Shown piece by piece: positions 25,001 through 32,916 of a DNA stretch of 35,144 bases; the stretch's first letter is position 1; each line of letters opens with the position of its first letter. The stretch is from Micavibrio_B sp048498395 (GTDB taxonomy: Bacteria; Pseudomonadota; Alphaproteobacteria; Micavibrionales; Micavibrionaceae), in assembly GCA_048498395.1 (NCBI GenBank), contig JBEHYB010000011.1, forward strand, positions 1 through 35,144, read 5' to 3'. A program made the translations under genes and the position numbers. The notes under the pieces were generated by a model that was not told the DNA's origin, did no database searches, and worked only from the letters and a program-made list of their open reading frames with translations.

Positions 25001-25204
25001 GTCGCTTCCCTTGGTTTCGTGCCGATGGCGCTGGCTCACGGCACGGGCGCGGAAGTTCAGAAGCCGTTGGCGATGGTCGTCATTGGCGGTCTGATTTCTG
25101 CCACGGCGCTGACGTTGCTGGTACTGCCCGCGCTATATAAAGTGTTTTCCGGCAAGGACAAGGCGGCAATGGAAGAGGAACATCTTGCGAAACTGCATCA
25201 TTAA
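22016..25204 (+). CDS. czcA: Czc-type heavy-metal RND efflux pump
   Basis: The 1062-residue protein is of normal HME-RND length with twelve membrane helices. The helix-4 signature DFGLLVDGGVIIIEN gives D410, D416 and E423. The spacing equals CzcA D402, D408 and E415, the proton-relay residues. This separates it from the CusA/Cu(I) group, which lacks the same DxxxxxDxxxxxxE set. The pump exports Zn, Co, Cd or Ni from the periplasm using the proton gradient. It is preceded by czcB and followed within 12 bases by an EF-hand gene. Confidence 0.95.
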   Translation: MIEKILRFSIAHRLLILMLTVTVSAYGVYALGKLPIDAVPDITNNQVQINVEVPALSPFEVEKQVTYSIETAMAGIPGLIETRSMSRNGFAQVTVIFEDDVDIYFARAQVNERLATAKESLPEGAEVVMGAISTGLGEIYMWTVEYEKPDQPYTTPEGLKLTSEFEKAMYLRTVQDWIIGPQIKTVKGVAAVDSIGGYAQQYHVQPDPQKLASLGLTFNDVIEALERNNASTGAGYLEQKGESYVVRADGRLTTTKEISNVVVSTRKGVPIYMRDVATVGLGKELRTGSASENGHEVVVATAMMLRGENSRVVAKAVDEKLTEIQKSLPEGVRAKTVLNRTNLVEATIKTVSKNLAEGALLVIAVLFLLLGNFRAAVITALIIPFTMLMTGIGMVQAGISANLMSLGALDFGLLVDGGVIIIENCLRRLSEKQHKEGRLLTHEERLDEVMEASAQMIKPMVFGRIIIIIVFMALLSFTGVEGKMFTPMAMTVIIALTFAFILSITFVPAMVAMWLSGRIEEKDNWIIRKSKAFYEPLLNFSLNNPKKMILGSVLFFALSLLTFARLGQEFIPTLDEKNIAMHAMRIPSTSLSESTAMQLQVEKAISALPEVAFVFAKTGTAEMAGDPMPPNVSDTFLILKDRSEWPDKDLPKPELIEKIAKAVGRVPGNNYEYTQPIQMRFNELIAGVRSDVAVKVYGDDFDAIGKTANSIASALRNVAGAADVKVEQSTGLPMLEIDINKDTIARYGLNIGDVLDLISVAIGGQEAGLVFEGDRRFPIVVRLPESIRQDIPALENLPVAVPHEDGEEGGAFVPLKQIATFRLSEGPNQISRENGKRRVVVQANVRGRDIGSFVAEAQKAIEKEVKVPPGYWLDWGGQFENLMAARDRLMIVVPACFFVIFMMLFTALGSAKQALLVFSGVPLAISGGIFTLFLAGMPFSIPAAVGFIALSGIAVLNGLVMVTYINQLVAEGVERREAIVQGALTRLRPVLMTALVASLGFVPMALAHGTGAEVQKPLAMVVIGGLISATALTLLVLPALYKVFSGKDKAAMEEEHLAKLHH

Positions 25205-25215
25205 AGGAGCGACCA

Positions 25216-25737
25216 ATGAATAAGTTATTATTGATGGGAGTCACGATCGTCATTCTTTCTTTTCCGACGATAGCTGCCGCCGAGGAAAAGAAAGAAGTGC
25301 CTGAATATCTCCAGAAAAAATATGACAGGCGCGTGGAAGACATCAAGGCTTTCGACGCCAACAAGGACGGCGTTTTACAGACGGAGGAGCTGCAAAAAAG
25401 TTCGACTACCAAGTTTGATGCCGCCGACGTTAACAAAGACGGGGTTTTATCGTCCGACGAAACCGCCGCGTCTTTAGAAAAATTTAAGACCGACAAACAA
25501 GGAACATACGGCAAGGCTGTGGAGCAAAAAGCAAATCGTCTTAAAAACCGCTACAAGAACGCGGATAAGGATGATGACGGCCAGGTTTCCAAGGATGAAT
25601 ACCAAGCCTATATGGGAAAGCACCAGCAGAATTTCGATAGAAACGGCGATGGCGTTATTTCTAAAGAAGAATATCGCGTTGACGATGAAAAAGTGCCAAG
25701 CTCGTACTTACGAAAACAAGAAAAGGGACAAAGATGA
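25216..25737 (+). CDS. Secreted four-EF-hand calcium-binding-like protein
   Basis: The 173-residue protein has a signal peptide (cleavage near residue 22). Four canonical 12-residue DxDxDG loops follow, D47-E58 (DANKDGVLQTEE), D71-E82 (DVNKDGVLSSDE), D117-E128 (DKDDDGQVSKDE) and D141-E152 (DRNGDGVISKEE), in two pairs. This calmodulin-like layout is found in some bacterial periplasmic proteins. It lies 11 bases after czcA and overlaps the next gene by four bases (ATGA). Binding of Ca or of the exported metal is likely. Its role in efflux is not established. Confidence 0.85.
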   Translation: MNKLLLMGVTIVILSFPTIAAAEEKKEVPEYLQKKYDRRVEDIKAFDANKDGVLQTEELQKSSTTKFDAADVNKDGVLSSDETAASLEKFKTDKQGTYGKAVEQKANRLKNRYKNADKDDDGQVSKDEYQAYMGKHQQNFDRNGDGVISKEEYRVDDEKVPSSYLRKQEKGQR

Positions 25738-26276
25738 ATTTACACAAAAAAGCCTTTTTAGGATTTATGACAGTGACTGCCCTGACATTGTTTTCATACG
25801 CGGCACTTGCCTGTAGCGATCACGAGGCCAACGCAGCCACGCTGGAGCCAGCCGCCGGAGAAGAATCCCATAAGGATGACGGACACGCGCATGGCGTAAC
25901 CGCTCCATCCGCTGATACAAAATCCGCGCAGGATCCCGCCGATGAAGAGCATCATGAATCTATGGCGCTGAAACGGGTTGAACCTAAGCAAGTCTGCATG
26001 ATGAATAATAAATTCATGGGAAGTGACCAGATTTCCACCGTAGTCGATGGAAAAACATATTATGGCTGCTGTCCTATGTGCAAAGAAAAGCTGCAAAATG
26101 ATCCGCAGGCAAGAACAGGCACTGATCCGATCAGCGGGAAGCCTGTCGATAAGGCGACCGCGATTATCGGCGCTGCCCCTGACGATACGATCTACTATTT
26201 CGAGAATGAAGAAAATATGAAGAAATTCAGCAGCGATCCCTCGCGCTACATCAATCCGCTCGACGTAGAGCCATAG
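25734..26276 (+). CDS. Secreted YHS/TRASH-like metal-binding protein
   Basis: The 180-residue protein has a hydrophobic N-terminus ending ..YAALAC, a His/acid-rich linker, and a Cys domain: C88 (KQVCMMNNKFMG), C112-C113 and C116 (YYGCCPMCKEKL). This is followed by DPISGKPVDKA and YYFENEENMKKFSSDPSRYI. The second half matches the YHS style (DPVCGM... then F...NxxxxxxFxxxPxxY), with the first motif altered. It may chelate metal, or a metal-plus-thiol signal, in the periplasm. It is translationally coupled with the EF-hand protein. The role is unknown. Confidence 0.7.
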   Translation: MNLHKKAFLGFMTVTALTLFSYAALACSDHEANAATLEPAAGEESHKDDGHAHGVTAPSADTKSAQDPADEEHHESMALKRVEPKQVCMMNNKFMGSDQISTVVDGKTYYGCCPMCKEKLQNDPQARTGTDPISGKPVDKATAIIGAAPDDTIYYFENEENMKKFSSDPSRYINPLDVEP

Positions 26277-26282
26277 AGGCTA

Positions 26283-28460
26283 CTAAATTTTAAATCGGTA
26301 ACGTAGCAGCCGCAATGCATTCAGAGTCACAAGAACCGTGGCTCCTGTATCTGCCATGACAGCAATCCACATGCCTGTGATACCCAGAACGGTCGTTACC
26401 AGAAAAATTGCTTTTGATCCCAACGCTAATGTGACATTCCAGCGGATATTCGCAAGCGTTGCCCGCGAAAGACCGACCAGTTCGGCGACACCCATTACGC
26501 TGTTGTTAAGCAAGGCTGCATCAGCTGTTTCCAGCGCGACATCGGTTCCGCCGCCCATAGCGATCCCCACGGAAGCGGCTGCCAAAGCGGGCGCGTCATT
26601 AATGCCGTCACCAACCTTGCCTACTGGGCCGCGCTTGGAATCTTCAAGATCGCGGACGATCTTGGCTTTGTCTTCTGGCATCAACTCCGCAAAAGCTTCG
26701 ATGCCCAGCGTTGCCGCGATGGCATCCGCCGTGAGGCGGTTGTCGCCCGTCAGCATGACAGGTGTGATTCCTAGTTTTTTAAGAGCCTTTAATCCCTCAA
26801 GCGCATCCTGCCTTGCTTCGTCACGGACCGCGAATAGTCCGAGGACTGTTTTATCTTCGATGAGAACCGCAACCGTCTTTCCTGCACCCTCCAAAGTATC
26901 AGTGAGCTTTTTGACACCTTCTGGCAAAGTACCATCAGCCAGTGCGGCACGGGGACTAATCAGTAAAAGTGTCCGGCCTTCTGTCTTGCCGGACAGACCA
27001 TGACCCGCAATAGCCTTCACATCCTCAGCGGCAGGCAGAAGAATGTTAAGGCTCGATGCGTGGGCAAGAACGGCGCGGGCGATTGGATGATTGGAATTAC
27101 TTTCCAACGCCGCCGCCAGACGTAGTGTTTCGTCATCGCTTACGCTGAAACCTTTTATGTCTGTAACCTTCGGCTTGCCTTCTGTGAGTGTTCCGGTTTT
27201 ATCAAAGGCGATCATTTTTAAGCTGCCAAGCGTTTCGAGTACAGCGCCACCTTTGATCAACAATCCGCGCCGTGCGCCCGCCGCCATGCCCGCTGCGATA
27301 GCCGCTGGTGTTGAAATGACCAGAGCGCATGGGCAGGCGATCAACAACAGTGACAGGGCGCGATAAACCCAGACGCTCCAGAGGCCGCCCATAAGCAGAG
27401 GCGGAATAACTGCGACAAGAAGCGCAATAACCACAACGATTGGCATATAAATCCGCGCAAATTTATCGACAAACCTCTGGACGGGGGCTTTCGATGCTTG
27501 AGCTTCATCGACCAGCTTGATAATGCGGGCAATGGTATTATCGGCGGCAGCACGTGTGACTTCAATTTTGATCGCGCTACCGAGATTGATTGTTCCTGCG
27601 AAAACATCGTCACCGACGTCCTTGCTCCGTGGCGTGGATTCCCCGGTCACAGGTGCTTCGTCGATTTCAGAGCGGCCTTCGATAATTCTCCCGTCGCAGG
27701 CAATTCGGTCGCCGGGCCGTACAATGACGATCTGGCCTGGCGTCAGGCTGTCGGCGGGAACCTCGCGGATAGAATTACCATCCACAAGTTGGGCTATTTT
27801 CGGTGTCAGATCGCCCAAAGCTGTAATGCTTTTACGCGCCCGCGCGGCGGCAACACCTTCCAGTAATTCACCAACGGCAAACAGAAAGACCACGACAGCG
27901 GCTTCCTCGGCGGCATTGATCGCTAGTGCGCCGACAGCCGCAATGGTCATCAGCATTTCTATGGTGAAGATGGATCCAGACCGGGCGGCGCCGATAGCGC
28001 GGCGGGCGATGGGCAGAAGAGCTATCAGGGTTGCTGCGACGAAGGGCCATAGTCCGAGAATCGGTAAGGCTTTGGAGGCCAGAAAAGACAACGCCAGCAA
28101 CGCACCAGAAACTATAACAAGGCGGCCTTTCGCTGTCTGCCACCATGCTTTGCCCCGATCTTCCGGCGCGTCATGGCTATGATCGTCATGGTCATCGTGA
28201 TTTTCAGATGTACCGTTCCTGTCCATCTTGACCGCATAGCCTAGCTTGCGGATGGCCTTGGCTGCTTCTTCCCGATTAAATCCATGTGACGTCTCAAGCG
28301 TTACAATACCAGCGCCAACATTGACGGACGCTTCACCGGCTCCTTGTACACGTTTCAAGGCTGTTTCAATCTTGAGCGCGCAGCTGGGGCAGTCCATACC
28401 TTCAACCTTGTAGCGGATGGAGGATTTTACTTCTTTTTCTGGATGTGCGCTCATCATCAA
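26283..28460 (-). CDS. zntA: Zn/Cd/Pb-exporting P1B-type ATPase
   Basis: The 725-residue protein has an N-terminal HMA domain (GMDCPSC, C24/C27), a His/Asp tract at about residues 88-98, and eight membrane helices. The CPC motif is at 376-378, the phosphorylated aspartate is D420 in DKTGTLTEGKP, and the hinge is GDGINDAPALAAA. A late helix carries ADTGATVLVTLNALRLLR with the Asp typical of the Zn/Cd/Pb (ZntA/CadA) subgroup. It exports Zn2+, Cd2+ or Pb2+ to the periplasm for Czc to expel. It shares a transcript with the upstream His-rich membrane protein. The gene could equally be named cadA. Confidence 0.93.
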   Translation of the reverse strand: MMMSAHPEKEVKSSIRYKVEGMDCPSCALKIETALKRVQGAGEASVNVGAGIVTLETSHGFNREEAAKAIRKLGYAVKMDRNGTSENHDDHDDHSHDAPEDRGKAWWQTAKGRLVIVSGALLALSFLASKALPILGLWPFVAATLIALLPIARRAIGAARSGSIFTIEMLMTIAAVGALAINAAEEAAVVVFLFAVGELLEGVAAARARKSITALGDLTPKIAQLVDGNSIREVPADSLTPGQIVIVRPGDRIACDGRIIEGRSEIDEAPVTGESTPRSKDVGDDVFAGTINLGSAIKIEVTRAAADNTIARIIKLVDEAQASKAPVQRFVDKFARIYMPIVVVIALLVAVIPPLLMGGLWSVWVYRALSLLLIACPCALVISTPAAIAAGMAAGARRGLLIKGGAVLETLGSLKMIAFDKTGTLTEGKPKVTDIKGFSVSDDETLRLAAALESNSNHPIARAVLAHASSLNILLPAAEDVKAIAGHGLSGKTEGRTLLLISPRAALADGTLPEGVKKLTDTLEGAGKTVAVLIEDKTVLGLFAVRDEARQDALEGLKALKKLGITPVMLTGDNRLTADAIAATLGIEAFAELMPEDKAKIVRDLEDSKRGPVGKVGDGINDAPALAAASVGIAMGGGTDVALETADAALLNNSVMGVAELVGLSRATLANIRWNVTLALGSKAIFLVTTVLGITGMWIAVMADTGATVLVTLNALRLLRYRFKI

Positions 28461-28465
28461 TTTCC

Positions 28466-29512
28466 TTACGAATGCTCAAATATAATGACGATGAAGCCCA
28501 AAACGATCAGCAACGCCCCCAGGATTCCTGCTTCATATTTTTCCAGAACCTCAAGCCGGACGCGCTCAAGTCCCGCCAGCGTCAGCCAGGTGAAGAAGAT
28601 CATGCCTGCCATCGTGGCAAGGGCAAGAATTGTGCTAAGTAAGACAAAGCCCGGCCAGCCATATTGAATGCCGGAAAGATAGACGGGCAAAAACCCCTCG
28701 CAGGGTGAGAATGTCAGCAACGCCAGAAGACCTATAATAACCGCTTTGTCCGACCGACCCGAAACAAAGGGTTTTTCCCCGCAGTTAGTATGATCCTCGT
28801 GATCTGAATGATCATGTCCGTGGTCATGCTCTGTATATTGCACATCATAATGGTGGCCATGATTACCATGCGCCAGCGTTAAACGGGCCGTGAATTCATG
28901 CGGTTCAGGAATTTCTTCTAGCGATTCAAGATAGCTGCCTTTATTGATGAACGTAAAAAACTGTTTCTTTGCATCTGGACGCACTGTTTCAATCGTGACG
29001 GTTTGTCCTTTCGGCGGATTGATATTTTTGCCGTTATCCTCGAAATTTAAACGAAAGCGCGGTGGAACGCCGTCTTCAAAGACGGACAGAACAACAACGC
29101 CATGTCCGGTATCGATACGGCGTTCGTCGTCGTGGCCGTGAACGGCATGACTATGCCCATGCTTCTTCATCCAAGGTAGTTGCCAGTGATGATGTCCACC
29201 GCCGCCACAGCCCTGGCGCACGAGATAAAAGACACCGAAGGCGATCAGAAGTCCGCCGACGATCAGCGGAAACGCGCCGCCGAGCCAGCCTTCAACTTTA
29301 ATGCCGAGAAAGACGACAAGAACCCCAAGCACTGTCGTGAACAGCACATGACCGAGGCTTGCCAGGGCCGTGACCCACAGCGTCTTCGACTTATTCCAGT
29401 TCTGCCCCCGCCCCGCTAGGACGAATGGCAACCAGTGCGTCGGCAGGGCGGCGTGGGCGAACGCGACCGTGAATCCGGTTGCGGCGATAGAAAAGAAAAT
29501 CGACTCGTTCAT
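28466..29512 (-). CDS. Polytopic membrane protein with His-rich loop, metal-export accessory (NicO-like?)
   Basis: The 348-residue protein has helices at about 5-30, 45-70 and 78-98, then a large loop (about 100-250), then helices at about 255-280, 285-312 and 328-346. The loop has a beta-rich domain (VLSVFEDGVPPRFRLNFED through PHEFTARLTLAHG) flanked by His clusters (GGGGHHHW, HGHSHAVHGHDD, HDHGHDHSDHEDH). HAALPTHWLPF in helix 1 and SPCEGFLPV in helix 4 recall NicO/UreH-like or DsbD-like membrane folds. It starts from the MerR-type promoter and zntA follows after five bases, so it is linked to zinc/cadmium handling. Transport versus chaperone role is unclear. Confidence 0.75.
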   Translation of the reverse strand: MNESIFFSIAATGFTVAFAHAALPTHWLPFVLAGRGQNWNKSKTLWVTALASLGHVLFTTVLGVLVVFLGIKVEGWLGGAFPLIVGGLLIAFGVFYLVRQGCGGGGHHHWQLPWMKKHGHSHAVHGHDDERRIDTGHGVVVLSVFEDGVPPRFRLNFEDNGKNINPPKGQTVTIETVRPDAKKQFFTFINKGSYLESLEEIPEPHEFTARLTLAHGNHGHHYDVQYTEHDHGHDHSDHEDHTNCGEKPFVSGRSDKAVIIGLLALLTFSPCEGFLPVYLSGIQYGWPGFVLLSTILALATMAGMIFFTWLTLAGLERVRLEVLEKYEAGILGALLIVLGFIVIIFEHS

Positions 29513-29545
29513 GGGTAATCCTTGATTTTTTTATTCAACAACTCT

Positions 29546-29576
29546 ATCTTACAACCTATAGCGACTATAGGTTCAA
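29546..29576 (-). promoter_or_regulatory. MerR-type promoter and operator driving the minus-strand operon
   Basis: Half-sites AACCTATAG (29553-29561) and CTATAGGTT (29565-29573) form a perfect 9-9 dyad with a 3-base spacer. On the minus strand, -35 TTGAAC (29576-29571) and -10 TAAGAT (29551-29546) are separated by exactly 19 bp. That stretched spacing is the hallmark of promoters that MerR proteins bend open. Confidence 0.9.
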
Positions 29577-29608
29577 GGTATTTTTTTAGAGGCCAAGGGG
29601 AATTTTGA

Positions 29609-30040
29609 ATGTTTCTGACAATCGGCGAGATGGCTTCTGACAGCGGCGTACAAGTCGAGACGATCCGCTATTACGAAAGCGTAAAACTGATGCCAAAGCC
29701 GCAGCGCACCGAGGGTAAACAGCGTCGCTATGGGCAGGACGATCTTAAGCGGCTGGCCTTTATAAGGCATGCACGGGAGTTGGGATTCGAGGTCGCCGCC
29801 ATCCGCGACATATTGGCGATGACAGAACAAAGCGATGCATCCTGCGAGAAAATAGACAGTATAGCGCGGAGCCATCTGGAGACCGTGGAAGAAAAACTGG
29901 CAAGTTTGAAGGCTTTGCGAAAAGAGCTTTTACGCATGCTCGATCATTGCGGCACGGGAAAAGTCGCGGATTGCAACGTCATAGAGGTTCTTTATGATCA
30001 TGCCAAATGCCAGGCGCATAAAAGAAAAACGGCAATATAA
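29609..30040 (+). CDS. MerR-family regulator, CadR/PbrR-like
   Basis: The 143-residue protein has an N-terminal winged helix (MFLTIGEMASDSGVQVETIR and RYYESVKLMP), a long dimerisation helix, and a C-terminal metal loop. The Cys set is DASCEKID, then MLDHCGTGKVADCNVIEVLY, and DHAKC near the end. This is the CadR/PbrR/ZntR plan, in which three Cys bind Cd, Pb or Zn. It is divergent from the zntA operon with the operator between them. AAGGGG lies ahead of the ATG. Metal specificity should be tested; the Cys plan favours Cd/Pb over Hg. Confidence 0.9.
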   Translation: MFLTIGEMASDSGVQVETIRYYESVKLMPKPQRTEGKQRRYGQDDLKRLAFIRHARELGFEVAAIRDILAMTEQSDASCEKIDSIARSHLETVEEKLASLKALRKELLRMLDHCGTGKVADCNVIEVLYDHAKCQAHKRKTAI

Positions 30041-30098
30041 TATGTGGCAAAATGAAGCCCGATGACTTTTTATAGATTTATGCTATATACTTAAAATA

Positions 30099-30494
30099 AT
30101 GAGAAAAACCCTCGCCAGCATTTTAATGTTCGTTATGCTCGCTTCCGCGACGATATGCGGTTGCGGTCATGAAGCGCAGGCGGCTTCTCATGCTGATCAT
30201 GCCGACCAGAAAATCGAATCCAGCCATCACGCTGACGGCGATCATCATGGCAGCAAAGAGACGCAAGCGGCGGAATCATGTCAGACGACGGATATGCAAC
30301 TTCCCGCCGAAACCAGCGTCAGCAAGCCTGATCTGAAACACAGCTTTCATCTTTATTATGCTTTCATGGATGAAAAGCCTGTCTGGACAGTTGCTATCAG
30401 CAGCGACCACCGCGTTCGTGGACCGCCCATCGGCGTAGATCCTCCCAATGCAAAACCTTCCATACTCCTGACGACCCAACGTCTGCGGATCTAG
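30099..30494 (+). CDS. Small secreted His-rich protein
   Basis: The 131-residue protein has a signal peptide (MRKTLASILMFVMLASATIC, then AQA as a likely cleavage site near residue 28). A His/Asp tract (HADHADQKIESSHHADGDHH) is followed by SCQTTD. The C-terminal half ends PSILLTTQRLRI, a tail type I associate with small periplasmic proteins in cop/czc clusters. No clear ribosome binding site precedes the ATG, and a TATATACTT-type box is close, so it may be leaderless. It probably binds Cu, Zn or Ni ions in the periplasm. Confidence 0.65.
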   Translation: MRKTLASILMFVMLASATICGCGHEAQAASHADHADQKIESSHHADGDHHGSKETQAAESCQTTDMQLPAETSVSKPDLKHSFHLYYAFMDEKPVWTVAISSDHRVRGPPIGVDPPNAKPSILLTTQRLRI

Positions 30495-30549
30495 ATTCCC
30501 CAGCGCCATTTTTGTTTTTGTGCGCCACTTCCATTTATGGGGAATCATC

Positions 30550-32163
30550 ATGCGTTATTACGCTTTTACTCTATTAATTTTTTTCTTTTTGTCGTTTGTC
30601 GTACCGGCCAGCGCAGCCGAATACAGCCTCGACATCGCCCGTCAGACGGTGAACATCACGGGCCGTCCGGTTAAAAAAATTACCGTCAATGGTTCTATCC
30701 CCGCGCCGACCTTGTTCTTTAAGGAAGGCGAGGACGCTGTTATCCATGTCACAAACCACATGGATGTGCCGTCATCGATCCACTGGCATGGTCTCCTGAT
30801 CCCCGGCGCGATGGATGGCGTCCCCGGTTTCAACGGGTTTCCGGGCATTATGCCCGGAGAAACCTTTACTTACCGCTTTAAAATCCGGCAAACGGGAACC
30901 TACTGGTATCACGCCCACTCGATGGGCCAGGAACAGGACGGGCTTTATGGCTCTCTCGTTTTTGCGCCCGCAGGAAAAGATCCCATCAAAACCGACCGCG
31001 ATTATGTCGTTGTGCTATCGGATTTCACGGACGAAGAGTCCGATGATGTCATGGCCAATCTGAAAATGGCCTCCGATTATTACAACGTGGCGCGGCGCAC
31101 AGTCGGTGATTTTTTCGATGACGCGAAATCCAGAGGATTCAACAAGGCATGGAAGGATGCGAAGGATTGGGGACATATGCGTATGTCGCCGACCGATCTA
31201 GCTGATGTCAGCGGCTACACTTTCCTAATCAACGGCAAAACGCCGGATCAGAACTGGACGGGATTGTTCAAGCCAGGCGAGCGCGTACGCCTGCGCTTTA
31301 TCAACGCTTCGGCCATGTCGATTTATGACGTCCGCATCCCCGGCCTTAAAATGAATGTTGTGCAATCGGACGGGCAGAATATCGAACCTCTCAAAGTCGA
31401 TGAATTCCGCTTTGCGCCCGCCGAGACTTATGACGTGGTTGTCACGCCGCAGGACGAAAAAGCCTACACAATCGCCGCCGAACCCATAGATCGGACGGGC
31501 TTTGCGCTGGCAACGTTGGCGACAGCTGACGGGATGCGCGGCGAAATCCCTGTGCAACGCCCCCGTGCGCTGCTGACGATGGGCGATATGGGAATGGATG
31601 GCATGGAAGATATGACCATGACGCCGGAGGACATGAAAAGTGGCTGGGCCGATACCGGAAAGGCAAAAGGCGATGTCGCGCTCAATTACAAAGACCTGCG
31701 CTATGCCGGAATCCAGAAAGATACCCGCGATGCTGAACGTACCATCGATGTGCGTCTCGGCGGAAACATGGAGCGTTATATCTGGACGATCAACGGTAAG
31801 AAATTCATGGACGCGGAACCCATCCGTCTAAAATACGGCGAAAGGGTACGGTTGAATTTCACCAACGAAACCATGATGGCGCACCCGATGCACCTGCACG
31901 GTATGTTCGTTCAGCTTGAAAACGGTCAGCCTGCCGAAAAACTGCCCAACAAGCATACTGTCATCGTACCGCCAGGGCAGTCTTATTCGGTTCTGCTCAC
32001 CGCCGATGAGGTCGGAGAGTGGGCGTTCCACTGTCATCTCCTCTATCACATGATGTCCGGCATGATGACGAAAGTGGTCGTCGCAAAACTCGATGCCGCC
32101 GATATGCCTGCTCAAAACCAACCCGCAAGTTTTGCTAAAGGAGGCTCCCATGCTGCCCATTAA
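30550..32163 (+). CDS. copA: Multicopper oxidase of CopA/PcoA type, copper resistance
   Basis: From ATG at 30550 (GGGGAATC ribosome binding site) the protein is 537 residues. The four copper motifs are intact: HWHG (H78/H80), YWYHAHS (H121/H123), HPMHLHGMF, and HCHLLYHMMSGM, giving T1 and trinuclear sites. A Met-rich stretch (MGDMGMDGMEDMTMTPEDM) fits copper binding. It oxidises Cu(I) and helps sequester copper in the periplasm. The signal peptide MRYYAFTLLIFFFLSFVVPA lacks the twin-arginine motif that most CopA proteins have. copB overlaps its end by 14 bases. Met and His density match PcoA/CopA more than laccase. Confidence 0.92.
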   Translation: MRYYAFTLLIFFFLSFVVPASAAEYSLDIARQTVNITGRPVKKITVNGSIPAPTLFFKEGEDAVIHVTNHMDVPSSIHWHGLLIPGAMDGVPGFNGFPGIMPGETFTYRFKIRQTGTYWYHAHSMGQEQDGLYGSLVFAPAGKDPIKTDRDYVVVLSDFTDEESDDVMANLKMASDYYNVARRTVGDFFDDAKSRGFNKAWKDAKDWGHMRMSPTDLADVSGYTFLINGKTPDQNWTGLFKPGERVRLRFINASAMSIYDVRIPGLKMNVVQSDGQNIEPLKVDEFRFAPAETYDVVVTPQDEKAYTIAAEPIDRTGFALATLATADGMRGEIPVQRPRALLTMGDMGMDGMEDMTMTPEDMKSGWADTGKAKGDVALNYKDLRYAGIQKDTRDAERTIDVRLGGNMERYIWTINGKKFMDAEPIRLKYGERVRLNFTNETMMAHPMHLHGMFVQLENGQPAEKLPNKHTVIVPPGQSYSVLLTADEVGEWAFHCHLLYHMMSGMMTKVVVAKLDAADMPAQNQPASFAKGGSHAAH

Positions 32164-32881
32164 AACCCTCGTGACAGTGTCGATGCTAACGTTTGCCTTG
32201 TCGTTTCCTGCTCTCGCGGAAGATGACATGGCGGGTATGATGGCCGCAGAACATGGCGGCGGCACCTTCCATATGTTCCGGCTGGAAACCGACTATGGCG
32301 GCGGCAAGGACGGCGCGGTCGCCAGCTGGGATTTTGACGGCTGGATCGGCGGTGACGACGACAAGCTCTGGCTGAAAAGCGAGGGTGAGCATGTGGACGG
32401 TAAGCTGGAAGATGCGGAATTCTGGGCGCTCTACAGCCGCAACGTCGCCACCTTCTGGGACGCGCAGGCAGGCATTCGTTATGACGTGGAGCCGACTTCG
32501 ACGGGTTATCTGGTGCTGGGCATCAACGGTCTTGCGCCGTATTTCTTCGAGACAGAAGCCCATCTGTTCATCAGCGACGATGGCGATGTCAGCGCAAGGC
32601 TGCGGGAGGAAAACGATTTTCTCTTGACGCAAAAACTGATCCTGCAACCCTATGCCGAAGCCAATCTTTACGCGCAGGACGTTCCCGAACGGGATGTCGG
32701 CGCGGGGTTGGCCGATGCCCAGATCGGTTTGCAGACACGCTACGAATTCACCCGAAAATTCGCGCCGTATGTGGATGTCCACTATGACCGCAAATTCGGT
32801 GAAACCTCATCCATTGCCAAAAGCAACGGGGAGGATAACGACGAACTCGTCGGCGCGATTGGTTTGCGCCTGATGTTTTAA
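32150..32881 (+). CDS. copB: CopB/PcoB-type outer-membrane copper protein
   Basis: The 243-residue protein starts at ATG 32150, preceded by AAAGGAGG; a longer frame begins inside copA without such support. The signal peptide (MLPIKTLVTVSMLTFALSFP) ends near residue 23. The rest is beta-rich, with the typical sequence GTFHMFRLETDYGGGKDGAV and aromatic-ended strands such as WLKSEGEHVDG, IRYDVEP and the C-terminal phenylalanine LRLMF. The Met-rich extension of many CopB proteins is reduced to DDMAGMMAAEHGG. It partners with CopA. Confidence 0.9.
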   Translation: MLPIKTLVTVSMLTFALSFPALAEDDMAGMMAAEHGGGTFHMFRLETDYGGGKDGAVASWDFDGWIGGDDDKLWLKSEGEHVDGKLEDAEFWALYSRNVATFWDAQAGIRYDVEPTSTGYLVLGINGLAPYFFETEAHLFISDDGDVSARLREENDFLLTQKLILQPYAEANLYAQDVPERDVGAGLADAQIGLQTRYEFTRKFAPYVDVHYDRKFGETSSIAKSNGEDNDELVGAIGLRLMF

Positions 32882-32916
32882 CTACCATTCATGAACTTAA
32901 ACAAAGGAGAAAGACC

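Noticed and set aside
26265..26284. Weak GTAG..CTAC hairpin between the YHS-like gene and zntA ends
   Set aside because: The stem is interrupted by a bulge and lacks a clear T run, so it was not called a terminator.
26338..28182. Plus-strand ORFs of 221 residues opposite zntA
   Set aside because: They are mirror frames of the P-type ATPase with low-complexity composition, and no ribosome binding sites.
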